A stretch of DNA of 64,000 nucleotides from Streptomyces alboflavus (lineage in GTDB: Bacteria > Actinomycetota > Actinomycetes > Streptomycetales > Streptomycetaceae), in NCBI RefSeq assembly GCF_000716675.1, contig NZ_JNXT01000024.1:1-64000 (forward strand), given 5' to 3'. Under the pieces are notes generated by a model that saw only the letters and a list, made by a program, of their open reading frames with translations, ran no database searches and was not told the DNA's origin. Positions 1 through 10,697 of this stretch are shown here, piece after piece. A program made the translations under genes and the position numbers. Position 1 is the first letter of the stretch; each line of letters begins with the position of its first letter.

Positions 1-2
1 GC

Positions 3-1345
3 CCCACCAGCACCCCTCCCCCCACCGGCCCCCTCCCCGCCGACCGACGCCCCTCCCGCCGCAGGCTCCTCCTCTGGGGCGGCGGCGCCCTCGCCGCCGT
101 GGCGGGCGGCACCGGTGTGGCCGTCGCGCTCCGGGACGGCAGCGGAGGCACGGACGGCAAGGGGGCGGGGTCGCGGAAGCGGACGCCGAACGCGACGGCG
201 AAGGGGCGGGTGCTGTGGAGCCGGGACGTCGGCGAGCTGCGGCCCGACGGCCTGGTGCGCCGGGGCGACGACCTCTACTTACTCGCCCCCGGCTCCCTCA
301 CCTGCCTGGAAGCCCGGTCCAACACCGAGCGCTGGGTGTACTCGGTGGAGCGGTTGCAGAGCGTGGACCGCTACCGCGACACGGTCTACGTCCTCCGCGA
401 CGACCTCTTCGAACCCGAGATGCACGCGCTGACCGCCACCACCGGCCGCAAGGTGTGGACGTCCCCGTTCCCCCGCCTCAACCCCGAGCGCCGCGCCGCG
501 GGCCTGCCCGGCTTCAACGCCGACAACAGCGCCCTTGAGGGCAACCAGGGGACGTTCGTGCTGGCGGGGGACGTGCTGTGCTTCCTGACGTACGCCCCGT
601 ACGACACCATGTGGGCGCGGCGCAGCTCCTGGGGGCGGCGCTGGCGTGCGTACGGGTTCGACGCGCGGACGCGTGAGGCCCTGTGGTTCCACGAGGGCGC
701 CGCCGCGGGGGTGATCGGCGTCGACGAGGCGGGTGGCCGCATCGCCGTGGCCGCGTCCGCGAACCCCGGCATGGCGGGCACGGGCGACTACGCGCGGCGG
801 GACCCGCTGGTGGTCCTGCGGGCGGCGGACGGGAAGGTGGAGCGGACGGTGCGGGGCGGGGCCCGGTACCCGCGCGCCCACCCCGGCGCGAAGGGCATCG
901 CGTGCTACGCGAACCGCACCGCGATCCGGGCCGTCGACCTCGCCACGGGCCGCGTCCGCTGGACCCGCCGCCTCGACTCGCCGACGGCCGTCACACCGGT
1001 GCCGACGCGCGGCATGCTGCTCGCCGCCACGTCCGAGGGCGTCAGCGGGTACGCGGCCGAGTCCGGCGGCAAGCCCCGGTGGACCCGTACGGACGTCGAG
1101 GAACTGACCGCCTCCGACGGCTCGTTGCTGACGGCGGGCGGGCACGCGTACGTCGTGGGGCCCGAGCCCGGCACGACCGGCGAGCCCGGCTGGGGCGTGC
1201 ACGCCCTCGACGTCCGCACCGGCCGCACGGTCTGGGCCGCCCGGTCCGAGGGCCTGACGACGGTGAAGGCGGCCGCCGCCGCGGCTGACGTGATCCATGT
1301 GTACGCGGACGGGACGGTCGCGGCGATCGCACCGCCGGAGCGGGC

Positions 1346-1349
<4 letters not shown>
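3..1349 (+). CDS. AfsK-like PQQ-propeller Ser/Thr kinase, C-terminal part (5' truncated by window)
   Basis: The open frame enters from the window edge with no start. Visible order: a Pro/Thr-rich linker, an Arg cluster (SRRRLLLW), one hydrophobic segment at about nt 66-130, then a long beta-propeller region with repeated W-x-R/ALD-x-x-TGR-type PQQ blades. This is the layout of the second half of the gene that follows, so I infer the missing part is a Hanks-type kinase domain. The propeller would lie outside the membrane as a sensor. A leucine TTA codon sits at 279-281 in frame; TTA codons in streptomycetes need the bldA tRNA, so expression may be developmentally gated. The stop overlaps the next start (ATGA). 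The GTG at 99 falls inside the membrane segment and is not a credible start. Confidence 0.8.
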
Positions 1350-3829
<2,480 letters not shown>

Positions 3830-3856
3830 GCACGACGGCCACAGGGAGACAGGGGG

Positions 3857-5335
3857 TCAGGGGCGCTGGCGGCGCCACGGCCCCTTGATCGCCAGCATGA
3901 TGCCGGGCGTCTGGATGTTGGCGTACAGCGTCCGCCCGTCGGGCGAGAAGGTGACACCCGTGAACTCGCTGTAGGACGGCTTCTCGGGGGTGCCCGCGTT
4001 CAGTTCGTTGCGGGCGATGGGGTACGTGCGCCCGCGCTCCGTCGCGCCGAACAGGTGCTGGATGCCGTCGCCGTCCTCGGCGATGACGAGGCCGCCGTAG
4101 GGCGAGACGGTGATGTTGTCGGGGCCGTCGTACGCGCCGTCCTTACCGGGGACCGAGCTTTCCGCGTGCGCCCCGATGAGCACCTTCAGGGTGAGGGTGC
4201 GGCGGCCGGGGTGGTAGAACCACACCTGCCCGTCGTGCTGTCCGGGGCTCTCGGCACGGGCGTACGAGGAGACGATGTACGCGCCGCCGTCGCCCCACCA
4301 CATGCCTTCGAGCTTGCGGGCGCGGGTGACGTCACCGGCGCCGAACTGCTTGCGGACCGGCACGGTGCGCGCGTCGCGGTCCTCGACCTCCACCCAGTCC
4401 ACGCCGTACACGGTGCCGATCTTCGTGGCGCGCGCGAGGTCGTCGACGAAGCGGCCGCCGGAGTCGTAGCACTTGACGGCCTTGAGGACACCGGCGTCGT
4501 CGGCGAGGGTGCGCAGCCTGCCGCGGCCGTGCCGGAACCCGTGCGGCGGACTCCAGCGGTACAGCAGGCCGTTGGGGCCCGCGGCGTCCTCGGTGAGGTA
4601 GAGGTGGCCGCGCTTGGGGTCGACGACGACCGCTTCGTGGGCGTAGCGGCCGAGGGCCTTGAGGGGCTTGGGGTTCCGGTTGGCGCGCCGGTCGTAGGGG
4701 TCGACCTCGAAGACGTAGCCGTGGTCCTTGGTCATGCCGTTCTGGCCGGCCTTGTCCTCGGTCTCCTCGCAGGTGAGCCAGGTGCCCCACGGCGTGGAGC
4801 CGCCCGCGCAGTTGGTGGCGGTGCCCGCGACGCCGACCCACTCGGCGACGTCGCCGCCGCGCCGGACCTCGACGACCGTGCAGCCACCGGCCGCCGCCGG
4901 GTCGTAGACGAGTCCTTCGGTGAGCGGCACCGGGTGCTGCACGCGGGTGCGGGGGCCGCCCAGCTCGTGGTTGTTGACGAGCAGCGTCACGCCGCGCGGG
5001 CCCTCGAAGGCTGCGGTGCCGTCGTGGTTCGACGGCGTGAACTCGCCGGTGTCCAGTTTCGTCTTGCCGCTGTGCGTGATGACGCGGTACGAGAATCCGG
5101 CGGGGAGGGCGAGCAGGCCCTTGGGGTCCGGCAGGAGCGGGCCGTAGCCCGGCGCGCCGTGACCGTGGCCGTGTCCGTCGGCGTCGTCGAGGCCGTCGGC
5201 CCCGGCCACCTCCGGGTCCTCCGCGGCGAGCGCGCCGGGCGCGGTGGCGAGCGCGCCGACGCTGCCTGCCAGGGCGACGCCCGCCCCGGTGACCGCTGAT
5301 CGTCTGGCGAAGTCCCTGCGAGTGAGCGACGGCAT
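3857..5335 (-). CDS. phoX: PhoX-type (DUF839) Tat-exported alkaline phosphatase
   Basis: 492 aa. The N-terminus MPSLTRRDFARRS is a twin-arginine signal (RRDFA at 6-10) followed by a hydrophobic Ala/Gly-rich h-region and an AxA-like cleavage zone. The body matches the PhoX/DUF839 propeller: the conserved block NCAGGSTPWGTWLTCEE, YAHEAVVVDP, and GPDNITVSPYGGLVIAEDGDG. Family members are Ca/Fe-dependent phosphomonoesterases that release phosphate outside the cell. The start is the ATG at 5335 with AGGAG five bases upstream; the frame stays open well upstream, but only this start gives the Tat signal. It is divergent from the broken dehydrogenase and has a PHO-box-like pair upstream. Confidence 0.88.
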   Translation of the reverse strand: MPSLTRRDFARRSAVTGAGVALAGSVGALATAPGALAAEDPEVAGADGLDDADGHGHGHGAPGYGPLLPDPKGLLALPAGFSYRVITHSGKTKLDTGEFTPSNHDGTAAFEGPRGVTLLVNNHELGGPRTRVQHPVPLTEGLVYDPAAAGGCTVVEVRRGGDVAEWVGVAGTATNCAGGSTPWGTWLTCEETEDKAGQNGMTKDHGYVFEVDPYDRRANRNPKPLKALGRYAHEAVVVDPKRGHLYLTEDAAGPNGLLYRWSPPHGFRHGRGRLRTLADDAGVLKAVKCYDSGGRFVDDLARATKIGTVYGVDWVEVEDRDARTVPVRKQFGAGDVTRARKLEGMWWGDGGAYIVSSYARAESPGQHDGQVWFYHPGRRTLTLKVLIGAHAESSVPGKDGAYDGPDNITVSPYGGLVIAEDGDGIQHLFGATERGRTYPIARNELNAGTPEKPSYSEFTGVTFSPDGRTLYANIQTPGIMLAIKGPWRRQRP

Positions 5336-5389
5336 GATTTCTCCTGAGGGCGCGTCGACCGGGCCTGCTGTCGGCGACAGATTCCCGCT

Positions 5390-5411
5390 CACGTATAAAC
5401 GGCGGTTGAAC
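5390..5411 (-). promoter_or_regulatory. PHO-box-like pair of 11-nt direct repeats upstream of phoX
   Basis: Read on the minus strand there are two adjacent 11-nt units, GTTCAACCGCC (5411-5401) and GTTTATACGTG (5400-5390). The Streptomyces PhoP operator is built of 11-nt units with a GTTCACC-like core. The first unit matches well, the second only partly (GTTtA). The position, 55-76 nt upstream of the phoX start, suits an activator site. The motif match was judged by eye. Confidence 0.4.
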
Positions 5412-6097
5412 GAAGGCCGACTTCGGCGGTCGTTTTCCGGATGCTCACATTCCGCCAGGAGGTTCCCATGAGCGACGCGCACACGGCCACCGACGCGAGC
5501 GGGCACGCTCCCTTTCCCGCCACCGGCCGCCGCGTCCTGGTCAGCGGCGCGTCCCGGGGCCTCGGCCGCGCCCTGGCCCGGGCGTTCGCGGACAACGGGG
5601 ACCGGGTCGCGGTGCACTTCGGCTCGCGCGAACAGGAGGCGCGGGCCACGCTCGACTCGCTGCCGGGGTTCGGGCACGCCCTGGTGGGCGGCGACCTGTC
5701 GGACCCGGCCAGGGCCAAGGACGTCGCGGACCGCGCGGCCGAGGCGCTCGGCGGCGGCGTCGACGTACTGGTGAACAACGCGGCCGTGAACCTGCCGCAC
5801 CCGCCCGCCACCACCTCCTACGAGGACTGGTCCGCGCTGTGGCAGCGGCACATGTCCGTCAACCTGCTGGCCACCGCGAACCTCAGCCATCTCGCGGCGC
5901 ACCGCATGATCGGCCAGGGCACCGGCGGCCGCATCGTCAACATCGGCTCGCGCGGCGCCTTCCGGGGCGAGCCGGACCACCCGGCGTACGGGGCGACGAA
6001 GGCGGCCGTGCACGCGCTCGGCCAGTCGCTCGCGGTGGCACTCGCGCCGCACGGGATCGCCGTGGCGTCCGTGGCGCCGGGGTTCTTCGGGACGATG

Positions 6098-6132
6098 GGG
6101 GTCCCCCCTGCTCATTAAGAGCATGGGGGAGG
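6098..6132. mobile_element. 35-bp palindromic insertion in the SDR gene (copy 1)
   Basis: A GC-rich hairpin: a CCCCCTGCTC arm, a short ATTAA loop and a GAGCATGGGGG arm with one mismatch. Its removal joins the codons for GFFGTM and VAHRLSG in frame. It belongs to the same family as the second element 126 nt downstream (shared GTC/TCCCCTGCTC and GGGGGAGG ends). Exact borders are ambiguous by a few G residues because both host and element begin with a G run. Confidence 0.75.
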
Positions 6133-6258
6133 GTCGCACACCGGCTGAGCGGGGCGGAGGGCGAGGCGATCCGCGCGCAGAGCCCGTTCGGGCGGGCGGG
6201 CACGGCCGAGGAGATCGCGGCGGCGGTGGTGTGGCTGGCGTCGCCGATGGCAGTGGGG

Positions 6259-6296
6259 TCTCCCCTGCTCGAGCGTAGTCGAGAGCTTGGGGAAGG
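6259..6296. mobile_element. 38-bp palindromic insertion in the SDR gene (copy 2)
   Basis: A hairpin with CTCGA / TCGAG inner arms around GCGTAG, and outer CCCC / GGGG pairing. Its removal restores the SDR C-terminus in frame. From memory, near-identical short hairpins are scattered through many Streptomyces genomes, mostly between genes; here two copies lie inside one coding sequence. Length is 2 modulo 3, as for copy 1, so each shifts the frame. Confidence 0.78.
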
Positions 6297-6488
6297 GCCT
6301 CCGGCGCCGTCCTCGATCTCAACGGCGCGTCCCACCTGCGCACCTGAGCCCGCCGCGGCCTACGTGAAGCGGCGTATGTTGCGTGCGCGTTACTGGTCGG
6401 AAGGGACTTCGTATTCCCGGAAGAGTCTTCGTAAACAAGGTCAACAGGCGCGGACCGTCCGCAAAGGCAAGATTTCGCGCAGAACGCC

Positions 6489-6517
6489 TTGACCGCCGGT
6501 GGCCACGGCAATAGACA
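6489..6517 (+). promoter_or_regulatory. Housekeeping-type promoter for the protease cassette
   Basis: TTGACC at 6489-6494 and TAGACA at 6512-6517 are separated by exactly 17 nt, close to the HrdB/sigma-70 consensus. The expected transcript start near 6524 leaves a leader of about 60 nt before the GTG at 6584. No competing gene reads through this region. Confidence 0.6.
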
Positions 6518-6532
6518 CCCAGGTACCGCATC

Positions 6533-6550
6533 CCGCAGGTACACCTGCGG
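6533..6550. promoter_or_regulatory. Perfect 8-bp-arm palindrome in the cassette leader
   Basis: CCGCAGGT, two bases, ACCTGCGG. It lies just downstream of the inferred transcription start and is bracketed by the direct repeat ACCGCATC (about 6525 and 6552). It could be a repressor operator or an RNA hairpin in the leader; the sequence does not decide which. Confidence 0.5.
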
Positions 6551-6583
6551 AACCGCATCACCCACGCGGGGAGGCGAGCCGGA

Positions 6584-6820
6584 GTGGACGCACACCAGGC
6601 CCGCGGCCTCCATGAGGGCCGGCTGATGAGGCTGGCCAACGTCACCGGAGTAGGCACCGGCAGGGACGAACACTCGGGCGCGGACGTGATCGTCGTCTTC
6701 GTCACGCACCGGGTGCCCCGTGACCGGCTCCGGGACGAGGACGTGGTTCCGGACGTACTCGACGGCGTGCCCGTGCGCGTGCTGGCCATCGGCGACGTCG
6801 GCGCACAGGGCGACGCCTGA
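6584..6820 (+). CDS. 78-aa protein homologous to the N-terminal domain of the downstream protease
   Basis: Starts at GTG 6584 with GGGGAGG nine bases upstream (6568-6574). The pattern LANVTGVGTG, then VIVVFVTHRVP, then VLAIGDVGAQG closely follows residues 35-97 of the next gene (LANVVGFGHG, VLVFVTQKVP, ILAVGHVAAQ). It is therefore a free-standing version of the protease's leader domain, with no signal peptide and no catalytic residues. It may act in trans as a folding factor or inhibitor, like a propeptide; that is inference. It lies 51 nt upstream of the protease gene in the same direction and probably shares a transcript. Confidence 0.78.
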   Translation: MDAHQARGLHEGRLMRLANVTGVGTGRDEHSGADVIVVFVTHRVPRDRLRDEDVVPDVLDGVPVRVLAIGDVGAQGDA

Positions 6821-6871
6821 GACGTCCACCGGAACCCGGGACTTCACCACAAGGGGAAGAGGTGGTCTGGC

Positions 6872-8029
6872 GTGAGCCAGCCCGAATTGATGCGAGGACC
6901 CACCGGCGGCACCCTCAGCGACAGCTCCCGTCAGCAGGCGATGGCCGACTTCATGCGCCGCGAACAGCCGCTCGCGAACGTGGTCGGCTTCGGGCACGGC
7001 GTGAAGTGGAGCGACGGCAGGCCCACCGGCGAGCCCGCCGTGCTCGTGTTCGTCACCCAGAAGGTGCCCGAATCACTGCTCCCCGAACGGGATGTGATTC
7101 CGCGTCAGATGGGCGACGGCACCCCCACCGACATCCTGGCCGTCGGCCATGTGGCCGCGCAGCGCCAGCAGCGCAGGTCCGCGCGCGGCGAGGACCGCTC
7201 CTCGGTGTCGTACGACGCCGACGGCACCGTCAGCGAGCAGCTCGCCGGTCTGTCCCAGCCCCGGCTCGAAGAGCTCGGCGGCCTCGGCGCGTTCGAGCCG
7301 CAGCTCCTCAAGCGCCGGATGCGGCCGAGCCCCTCCGGCTTCTCGGTCGGCAACGTCCGCGTGACCGCGGGCACCCTGGGCAGCGTGGTGTACGACTTCC
7401 TGCCCGGCGCGTCCGTCGACCCGCCCGGCGCCGGACTCGGCGTGCCCGCGAAGTTCTACATCCTGTCCAACAACCACGTCCTCGCCGACTCCAACCGGGC
7501 CCAGCTCGGCAGCTCGATCGTGCAGCCCGGCGTGTTCGACGGCGGCCAGGACCCGGCCGACCGGATCGCGACCCTGGACCGCTTCATCACGATCCAGTTC
7601 GCCCCGCAGATTCCGCTGGAGCGGCACAACAACGTCGTGGACGCGGCGCTCGGCACTGTGGACTTCCAGGACGCGACCCGCGAGCAGTACTTCAGCGGGG
7701 CGCCGCGTGCCTGGCGGCGCAAGGCCAACGTCGCCGTCGGCGACCTCGTCAAGAAGTCCGGCCGCACCACGAACATCAGCTTCGGCCGGATCGTCTCCGT
7801 GGACGCCACCATCGACGTCAACTACGGCACGGCGGGCACCGCGCGCTTCAAGGACCAGATCCTCACCACGAACATCTCCGCGGGCGGCGACTCCGGCTCC
7901 CTGGTGACCTCGCTCGACAATGTGGCGCTCGGCCTGCTCTTCGCGGGCTCCTCGACCGTCACCGTCATCAACCACATCGAGAACGTCCGCGCGCTGCTGC
8001 GCGTCGAGATCGCCGAGCAGCTGGCCTGA
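6872..8029 (+). CDS. Trypsin/chymotrypsin-fold serine protease with conserved N-terminal domain
   Basis: 385 aa, GTG start. Residues about 35-97 form the VFVTQKVP leader domain also encoded separately just upstream. The catalytic part shows a trypsin-like triad: H202 in ILSNNHVLAD, D257 in NNVVDAALG (the family's D-x-A-L position), and S341 in SAGGDSGSLV. A KKSGRTT block lies between Asp and Ser, as in bacterial and plant NAL1-like trypsin-fold proteins. There is no signal peptide or membrane segment, so it is probably cytoplasmic, unlike most Streptomyces S1 proteases. It sits between the 78-aa homologue and an unknown 148-aa protein. Substrate unknown. Confidence 0.8.
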   Translation: MSQPELMRGPTGGTLSDSSRQQAMADFMRREQPLANVVGFGHGVKWSDGRPTGEPAVLVFVTQKVPESLLPERDVIPRQMGDGTPTDILAVGHVAAQRQQRRSARGEDRSSVSYDADGTVSEQLAGLSQPRLEELGGLGAFEPQLLKRRMRPSPSGFSVGNVRVTAGTLGSVVYDFLPGASVDPPGAGLGVPAKFYILSNNHVLADSNRAQLGSSIVQPGVFDGGQDPADRIATLDRFITIQFAPQIPLERHNNVVDAALGTVDFQDATREQYFSGAPRAWRRKANVAVGDLVKKSGRTTNISFGRIVSVDATIDVNYGTAGTARFKDQILTTNISAGGDSGSLVTSLDNVALGLLFAGSSTVTVINHIENVRALLRVEIAEQLA

Positions 8030-8056
8030 CGCACGACGTCCCGGAGGGAGGGTTCC

Positions 8057-8503
8057 ATGACCACACAGGCACGCAAGCAGAAGGGCCAGGCCCGCGCGGA
8101 GCACCGTTTCCACAACCCGCAGGGGGCCGAGGTCAAGACGCGTGACGAGGCGTTCGCCACGCAGTTCGACGTCTCGGCGGAGGCCGTCTCCACCGACTGC
8201 AAGCTCACGCTCCACAACGGCCAGGTCACGTTCGGCATCGAGGTGAAGTACAACCCCAACACCTACCCGCACGTCGTGACCGGCGGCCAGATCACCTCCG
8301 GCATCTGCGGTGCCCCCTGGGACATCACCGGTGGCTTCGTCGGTGACACCATCCGCCTGGACGCCAAGCGGGCCGGCCAGGGGTCCTGCGCCACGACGAT
8401 CACCATCGTCGGCGAGTACCAGAACCCGCCCGCGTACCGCGGCACCTATGGCTTCGACGGCGCCACATCGTCGTTCAAGCACACGACGCACTACGAGTGC
8501 TGA
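8057..8503 (+). CDS. Unknown 148-aa protein, third gene of protease cassette
   Basis: Starts at ATG 8057 with CGGAGGGAGGG just upstream; 27 nt after the protease stop. I do not recognise the family. Composition suggests an all-beta protein: alternating Thr/Val/Gly stretches, four cysteines (one in TDCKL, one in SGICGAP, one in GSCATT, the last at the C-terminus HYEC) and aromatic-Gly turns such as YRGTYGFDG. The first 30 residues are basic and polar (TTQARKQKGQARAE), so there is no secretion signal. Co-orientation and spacing suggest it is co-expressed with the protease, perhaps as its substrate or partner. Confidence 0.72.
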   Translation: MTTQARKQKGQARAEHRFHNPQGAEVKTRDEAFATQFDVSAEAVSTDCKLTLHNGQVTFGIEVKYNPNTYPHVVTGGQITSGICGAPWDITGGFVGDTIRLDAKRAGQGSCATTITIVGEYQNPPAYRGTYGFDGATSSFKHTTHYEC

Positions 8504-8816
8504 GCCCTCGGGCCGGGCCGGGGAACCGCCCCTCGCGGCCTCCGGCCCGGCTCGTCCTCAAACGCCGGACGGGCTCTCCGGGCCGGTGTCACCGGCGGGT
8601 GCGCCGCACCTCCGCCGATCGGCCTCCGGCCTCGTCCTCAAACGCCGGACGGGCTGGAGACTTCGCCCGGGCGGGCCTGAGGGTGCCGGGCTTTTGGTGG
8701 ACGCCGAGGAAGGTTGGGCGGGTGGGTGGGAGAGAGCCCGTCCGGCGTTTGAGGACGAGCGCGCAGCGCGATCGGCGGCGGCCCGTCCCACCCGCACGGG
8801 ACCTCCGCCCAAGGCC
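8504..8816. repeat. Repeat-rich spacer with three copies of a 25-bp Streptomyces intergenic repeat
   Basis: Identical 25-bp units at 8551-8575 and 8631-8655 begin CTCGTCCTCAAACGCC; an exact reverse complement is at 8735-8759. Copies 2 and 3 face each other and could fold into a 25-bp stem with a 79-nt loop. Similarity extends into CCGCCGATCG flanks. I see no gene here. The spacer separates the convergent cassette and the acidic-protein gene, so it probably serves as a bidirectional terminator. The same motif is, from memory, very common between Streptomyces genes. Confidence 0.85.
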
Positions 8817-10301
8817 CTAGGCCTGCTGGGAGCGGGCCTTGAAGGCCGCCTTGCGGGCCTCCTTCGCGACCTTCTTGTCGGGGTGGAGGCGCCCCATCGC
8901 CTCCAGGACGTCCGCGGTGGCGGGGTGCTCCACACGCCACGCCGCGGCGAAGAACCCGCTGTGCTGCGCGGCGAGCCCCTCCACGAGGGCCTGGAGCTCC
9001 TCGGAGTTGCCCTCGGCGGCGAGCTGCGCGGCGATCGTGTCGATGGTGAGCCAGAAGACCATGCCCTCGGACGGCGCAGGCACATCGGCGGCGCCGTGCT
9101 CGGCGAGCCACACCCGGGCGAGCCCACCGAGCTCGGCGTCGTCGAGGACCTCCCGCAGCGCGGGCTCGGCCTCGTCCCCGACGAGGGACAGCGCCTGCTG
9201 GCACCGCAGCCGCCGCAGCGGCGCCCCCTCGTCGCCGCCGCGCGCGGCGGACAGCAACTCCCGTGCGGCGCCGAGCGATTCCCGCCGGGCGAGCCACTGC
9301 TCGATCTCGGCCTGCGCGGCACCCTGCGGGAAGGCGGCGGTGCCGTCGAGGAGCGTGTCGGCGCCCTTGTCGGCGAGGTCGCCGACGGCGGGCGCGTCGA
9401 GCCCGGCCTCCAGCATCCGCGCCCGGATGCCGTAGAGCCCGAGCGGCGTCAGCCTGACCATGCCGTACCGCGTGACGTCCTCGTCGTCGACGGGCGGCAT
9501 CGGCTCCTCGCTGTCGATGTCGGCCATCAGGGCCTCGTCGACGGGCTGGTAGGCGACGAGCCCGATCGGCTCCAGCATCCGGAACTGGTCGTCGAGCCGC
9601 ATCATCGCGTCCGACACCTGCTCCAGGATGTCGTCGGTGGGCTCCCCCATGTCGTCGGGCACGATCATCGACGCGGCGAGCGCGGGCAGCGGCACCGCAC
9701 CGTCCGCGGCGCCCTCGCCGACGGTCAGCAGGTACAGGTTGCCGAGGACGCCCTCCAGGAAGTCGGCCTCGCCCTGCGGGTCCCAGCCGAGCGCCTCGAA
9801 GTCGATCTCGCCGCCGTCCTCGATGGCGTCGACGAGGTCGTCCAGGTCGGGCACCGTCGCGTCGGCGAACACGGTCTCCAGGGCGGCGAGCCAGATGCCG
9901 AGGACGTCCTGCGGCGCCCCGGAGGTGAGCAGGCCCAGCTCCTCGCCCTCGGTGACGGTCCCGTCGGCCTCGGCCTCGGCGCCCTCGGCGTCCTCGGGTG
10001 CCTCGTGGATCTCGACCAGGCCGGTGTCGACGGCGACCCGCCACGCCTCGCTGGCGTACGCCGCCGCGTCCCCGTCGTCCAGCCCGTCCGCCCCCTCGGG
10101 GCCGGTGAGCCCGAGCTCGGCCGCCGCGGCCGGAAGCTGCTCGTCGACGAGCTCGCCGCCGGCGCCCACCCGCGTGTCCGGGCCCGCCCAGCGGGCGAGC
10201 CGTGCGGCGCGGGCGAGCAGAGGCGTGGCGAGCGCGTCCCGCGCGAGCTCCGCTTCGGAGTGCAGCAGCACCGGCGGCAGGGTGGCGGGGCTTTGGGACA
10301 T
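8817..10301 (-). CDS. Unknown acidic Ala/Glu/Asp-rich protein
   Basis: 494 aa, start ATG 10301 with AGGAG ten bases upstream. No signal peptide or membrane segment. It is rich in Ala, Leu, Glu and Asp with helix-pair patterns near residues 330-470 that look like HEAT-type scaffolding (for example ALREVLDDAELGGLARVWL). A very acidic patch lies at about 100-130 (EDAEGAEAEADG). The C-terminus becomes basic (KKVAKEARKAAFKAR). I do not recognise a catalytic motif. It has its own leader and no operon neighbours. Confidence 0.8.
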   Translation of the reverse strand: MSQSPATLPPVLLHSEAELARDALATPLLARAARLARWAGPDTRVGAGGELVDEQLPAAAAELGLTGPEGADGLDDGDAAAYASEAWRVAVDTGLVEIHEAPEDAEGAEAEADGTVTEGEELGLLTSGAPQDVLGIWLAALETVFADATVPDLDDLVDAIEDGGEIDFEALGWDPQGEADFLEGVLGNLYLLTVGEGAADGAVPLPALAASMIVPDDMGEPTDDILEQVSDAMMRLDDQFRMLEPIGLVAYQPVDEALMADIDSEEPMPPVDDEDVTRYGMVRLTPLGLYGIRARMLEAGLDAPAVGDLADKGADTLLDGTAAFPQGAAQAEIEQWLARRESLGAARELLSAARGGDEGAPLRRLRCQQALSLVGDEAEPALREVLDDAELGGLARVWLAEHGAADVPAPSEGMVFWLTIDTIAAQLAAEGNSEELQALVEGLAAQHSGFFAAAWRVEHPATADVLEAMGRLHPDKKVAKEARKAAFKARSQQA

Positions 10302-10697
10302 CGGCTGGTTCTCCTGACGGACGTGCGGGTCTGCCGCCCTGACGGGCGTGGGGTCTGCTGCGTGAAGCCTAGACGGATTTGACCGTTTGCCGCCCGCCCC
10401 TCGGACGCACCCGCCCCAGACCCGCCTCCATCCCCCGGACGCACCGGCCCCGGACCCGCCCCGCCCGTCGCCCGACACCCCCGCCCGGCTTCGCCCGCAT
10501 CGCCCCGACTCCGCCTGGCTTCACCCCGCCGTCAGGAGTCGTACAGATCACGCACACCCGAAGAACCTTGACAACTCCCCCGCCCGCACAAGAGATTGAC
10601 GCGCGTAGAGCGGCACTCCCCCGGCCGATGCACCGCGCACCCCCGTACGCGTCCCGTTGATCCCGTTCATCACTTTCACCCTCACTCGGAGTCCCCG
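10302..10697. other. 396-nt divergent spacer
   Basis: C-rich on the plus strand from 10380 to 10530. A TTGACA hexamer occurs at about 10569-10574 on the plus strand but I see no convincing -10 at the right distance. Short GTTGATCCC/GTTCATCAC/TTTCACCCT units at about 10656-10682 repeat every 9 nt just before the nuclease gene. No gene is evident. Confidence 0.5.

Larger units (their letters stand above)
5468..6347 (+). pseudogene. Short-chain dehydrogenase/reductase broken by two small palindromic insertions
   Basis: The start ATG at 5468 has AGGAGG five bases upstream (5457-5462). Frame 1 carries the SDR Rossmann motif SGASRGLGRALA, the NNAA block, and the catalytic serine region with YGATKAA (Tyr-x-x-x-Lys), then stops at 6118 inside an insertion. 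The dehydrogenase sequence continues in a second frame (RLSGAEGEAIRAQSPFGRAG to AVVWLASPMA) and finishes in a third (SGAVLDLNGASHLRT, stop 6345-6347). Removing 35 nt at 6098-6132 and 38 nt at 6259-6296 restores one uninterrupted 268-aa SDR. As it stands the product is a 216-aa truncation that keeps the active-site Tyr/Lys but loses the substrate-lid and C-terminal part. It was probably inactivated recently, since the interrupted coding sequence has no other damage that I can see. Confidence 0.88.

Noticed and set aside
5336..6997. Upstream extension of the phoX frame
   Set aside because: The extension runs antisense through the dehydrogenase and protease genes. The ATG at 5335 has a ribosome site and gives a Tat signal.
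10656..10682. PHO-box-like repeats before the nuclease gene
   Set aside because: The units recur every 9 nt, not 11, and only one has the GTTCA core.
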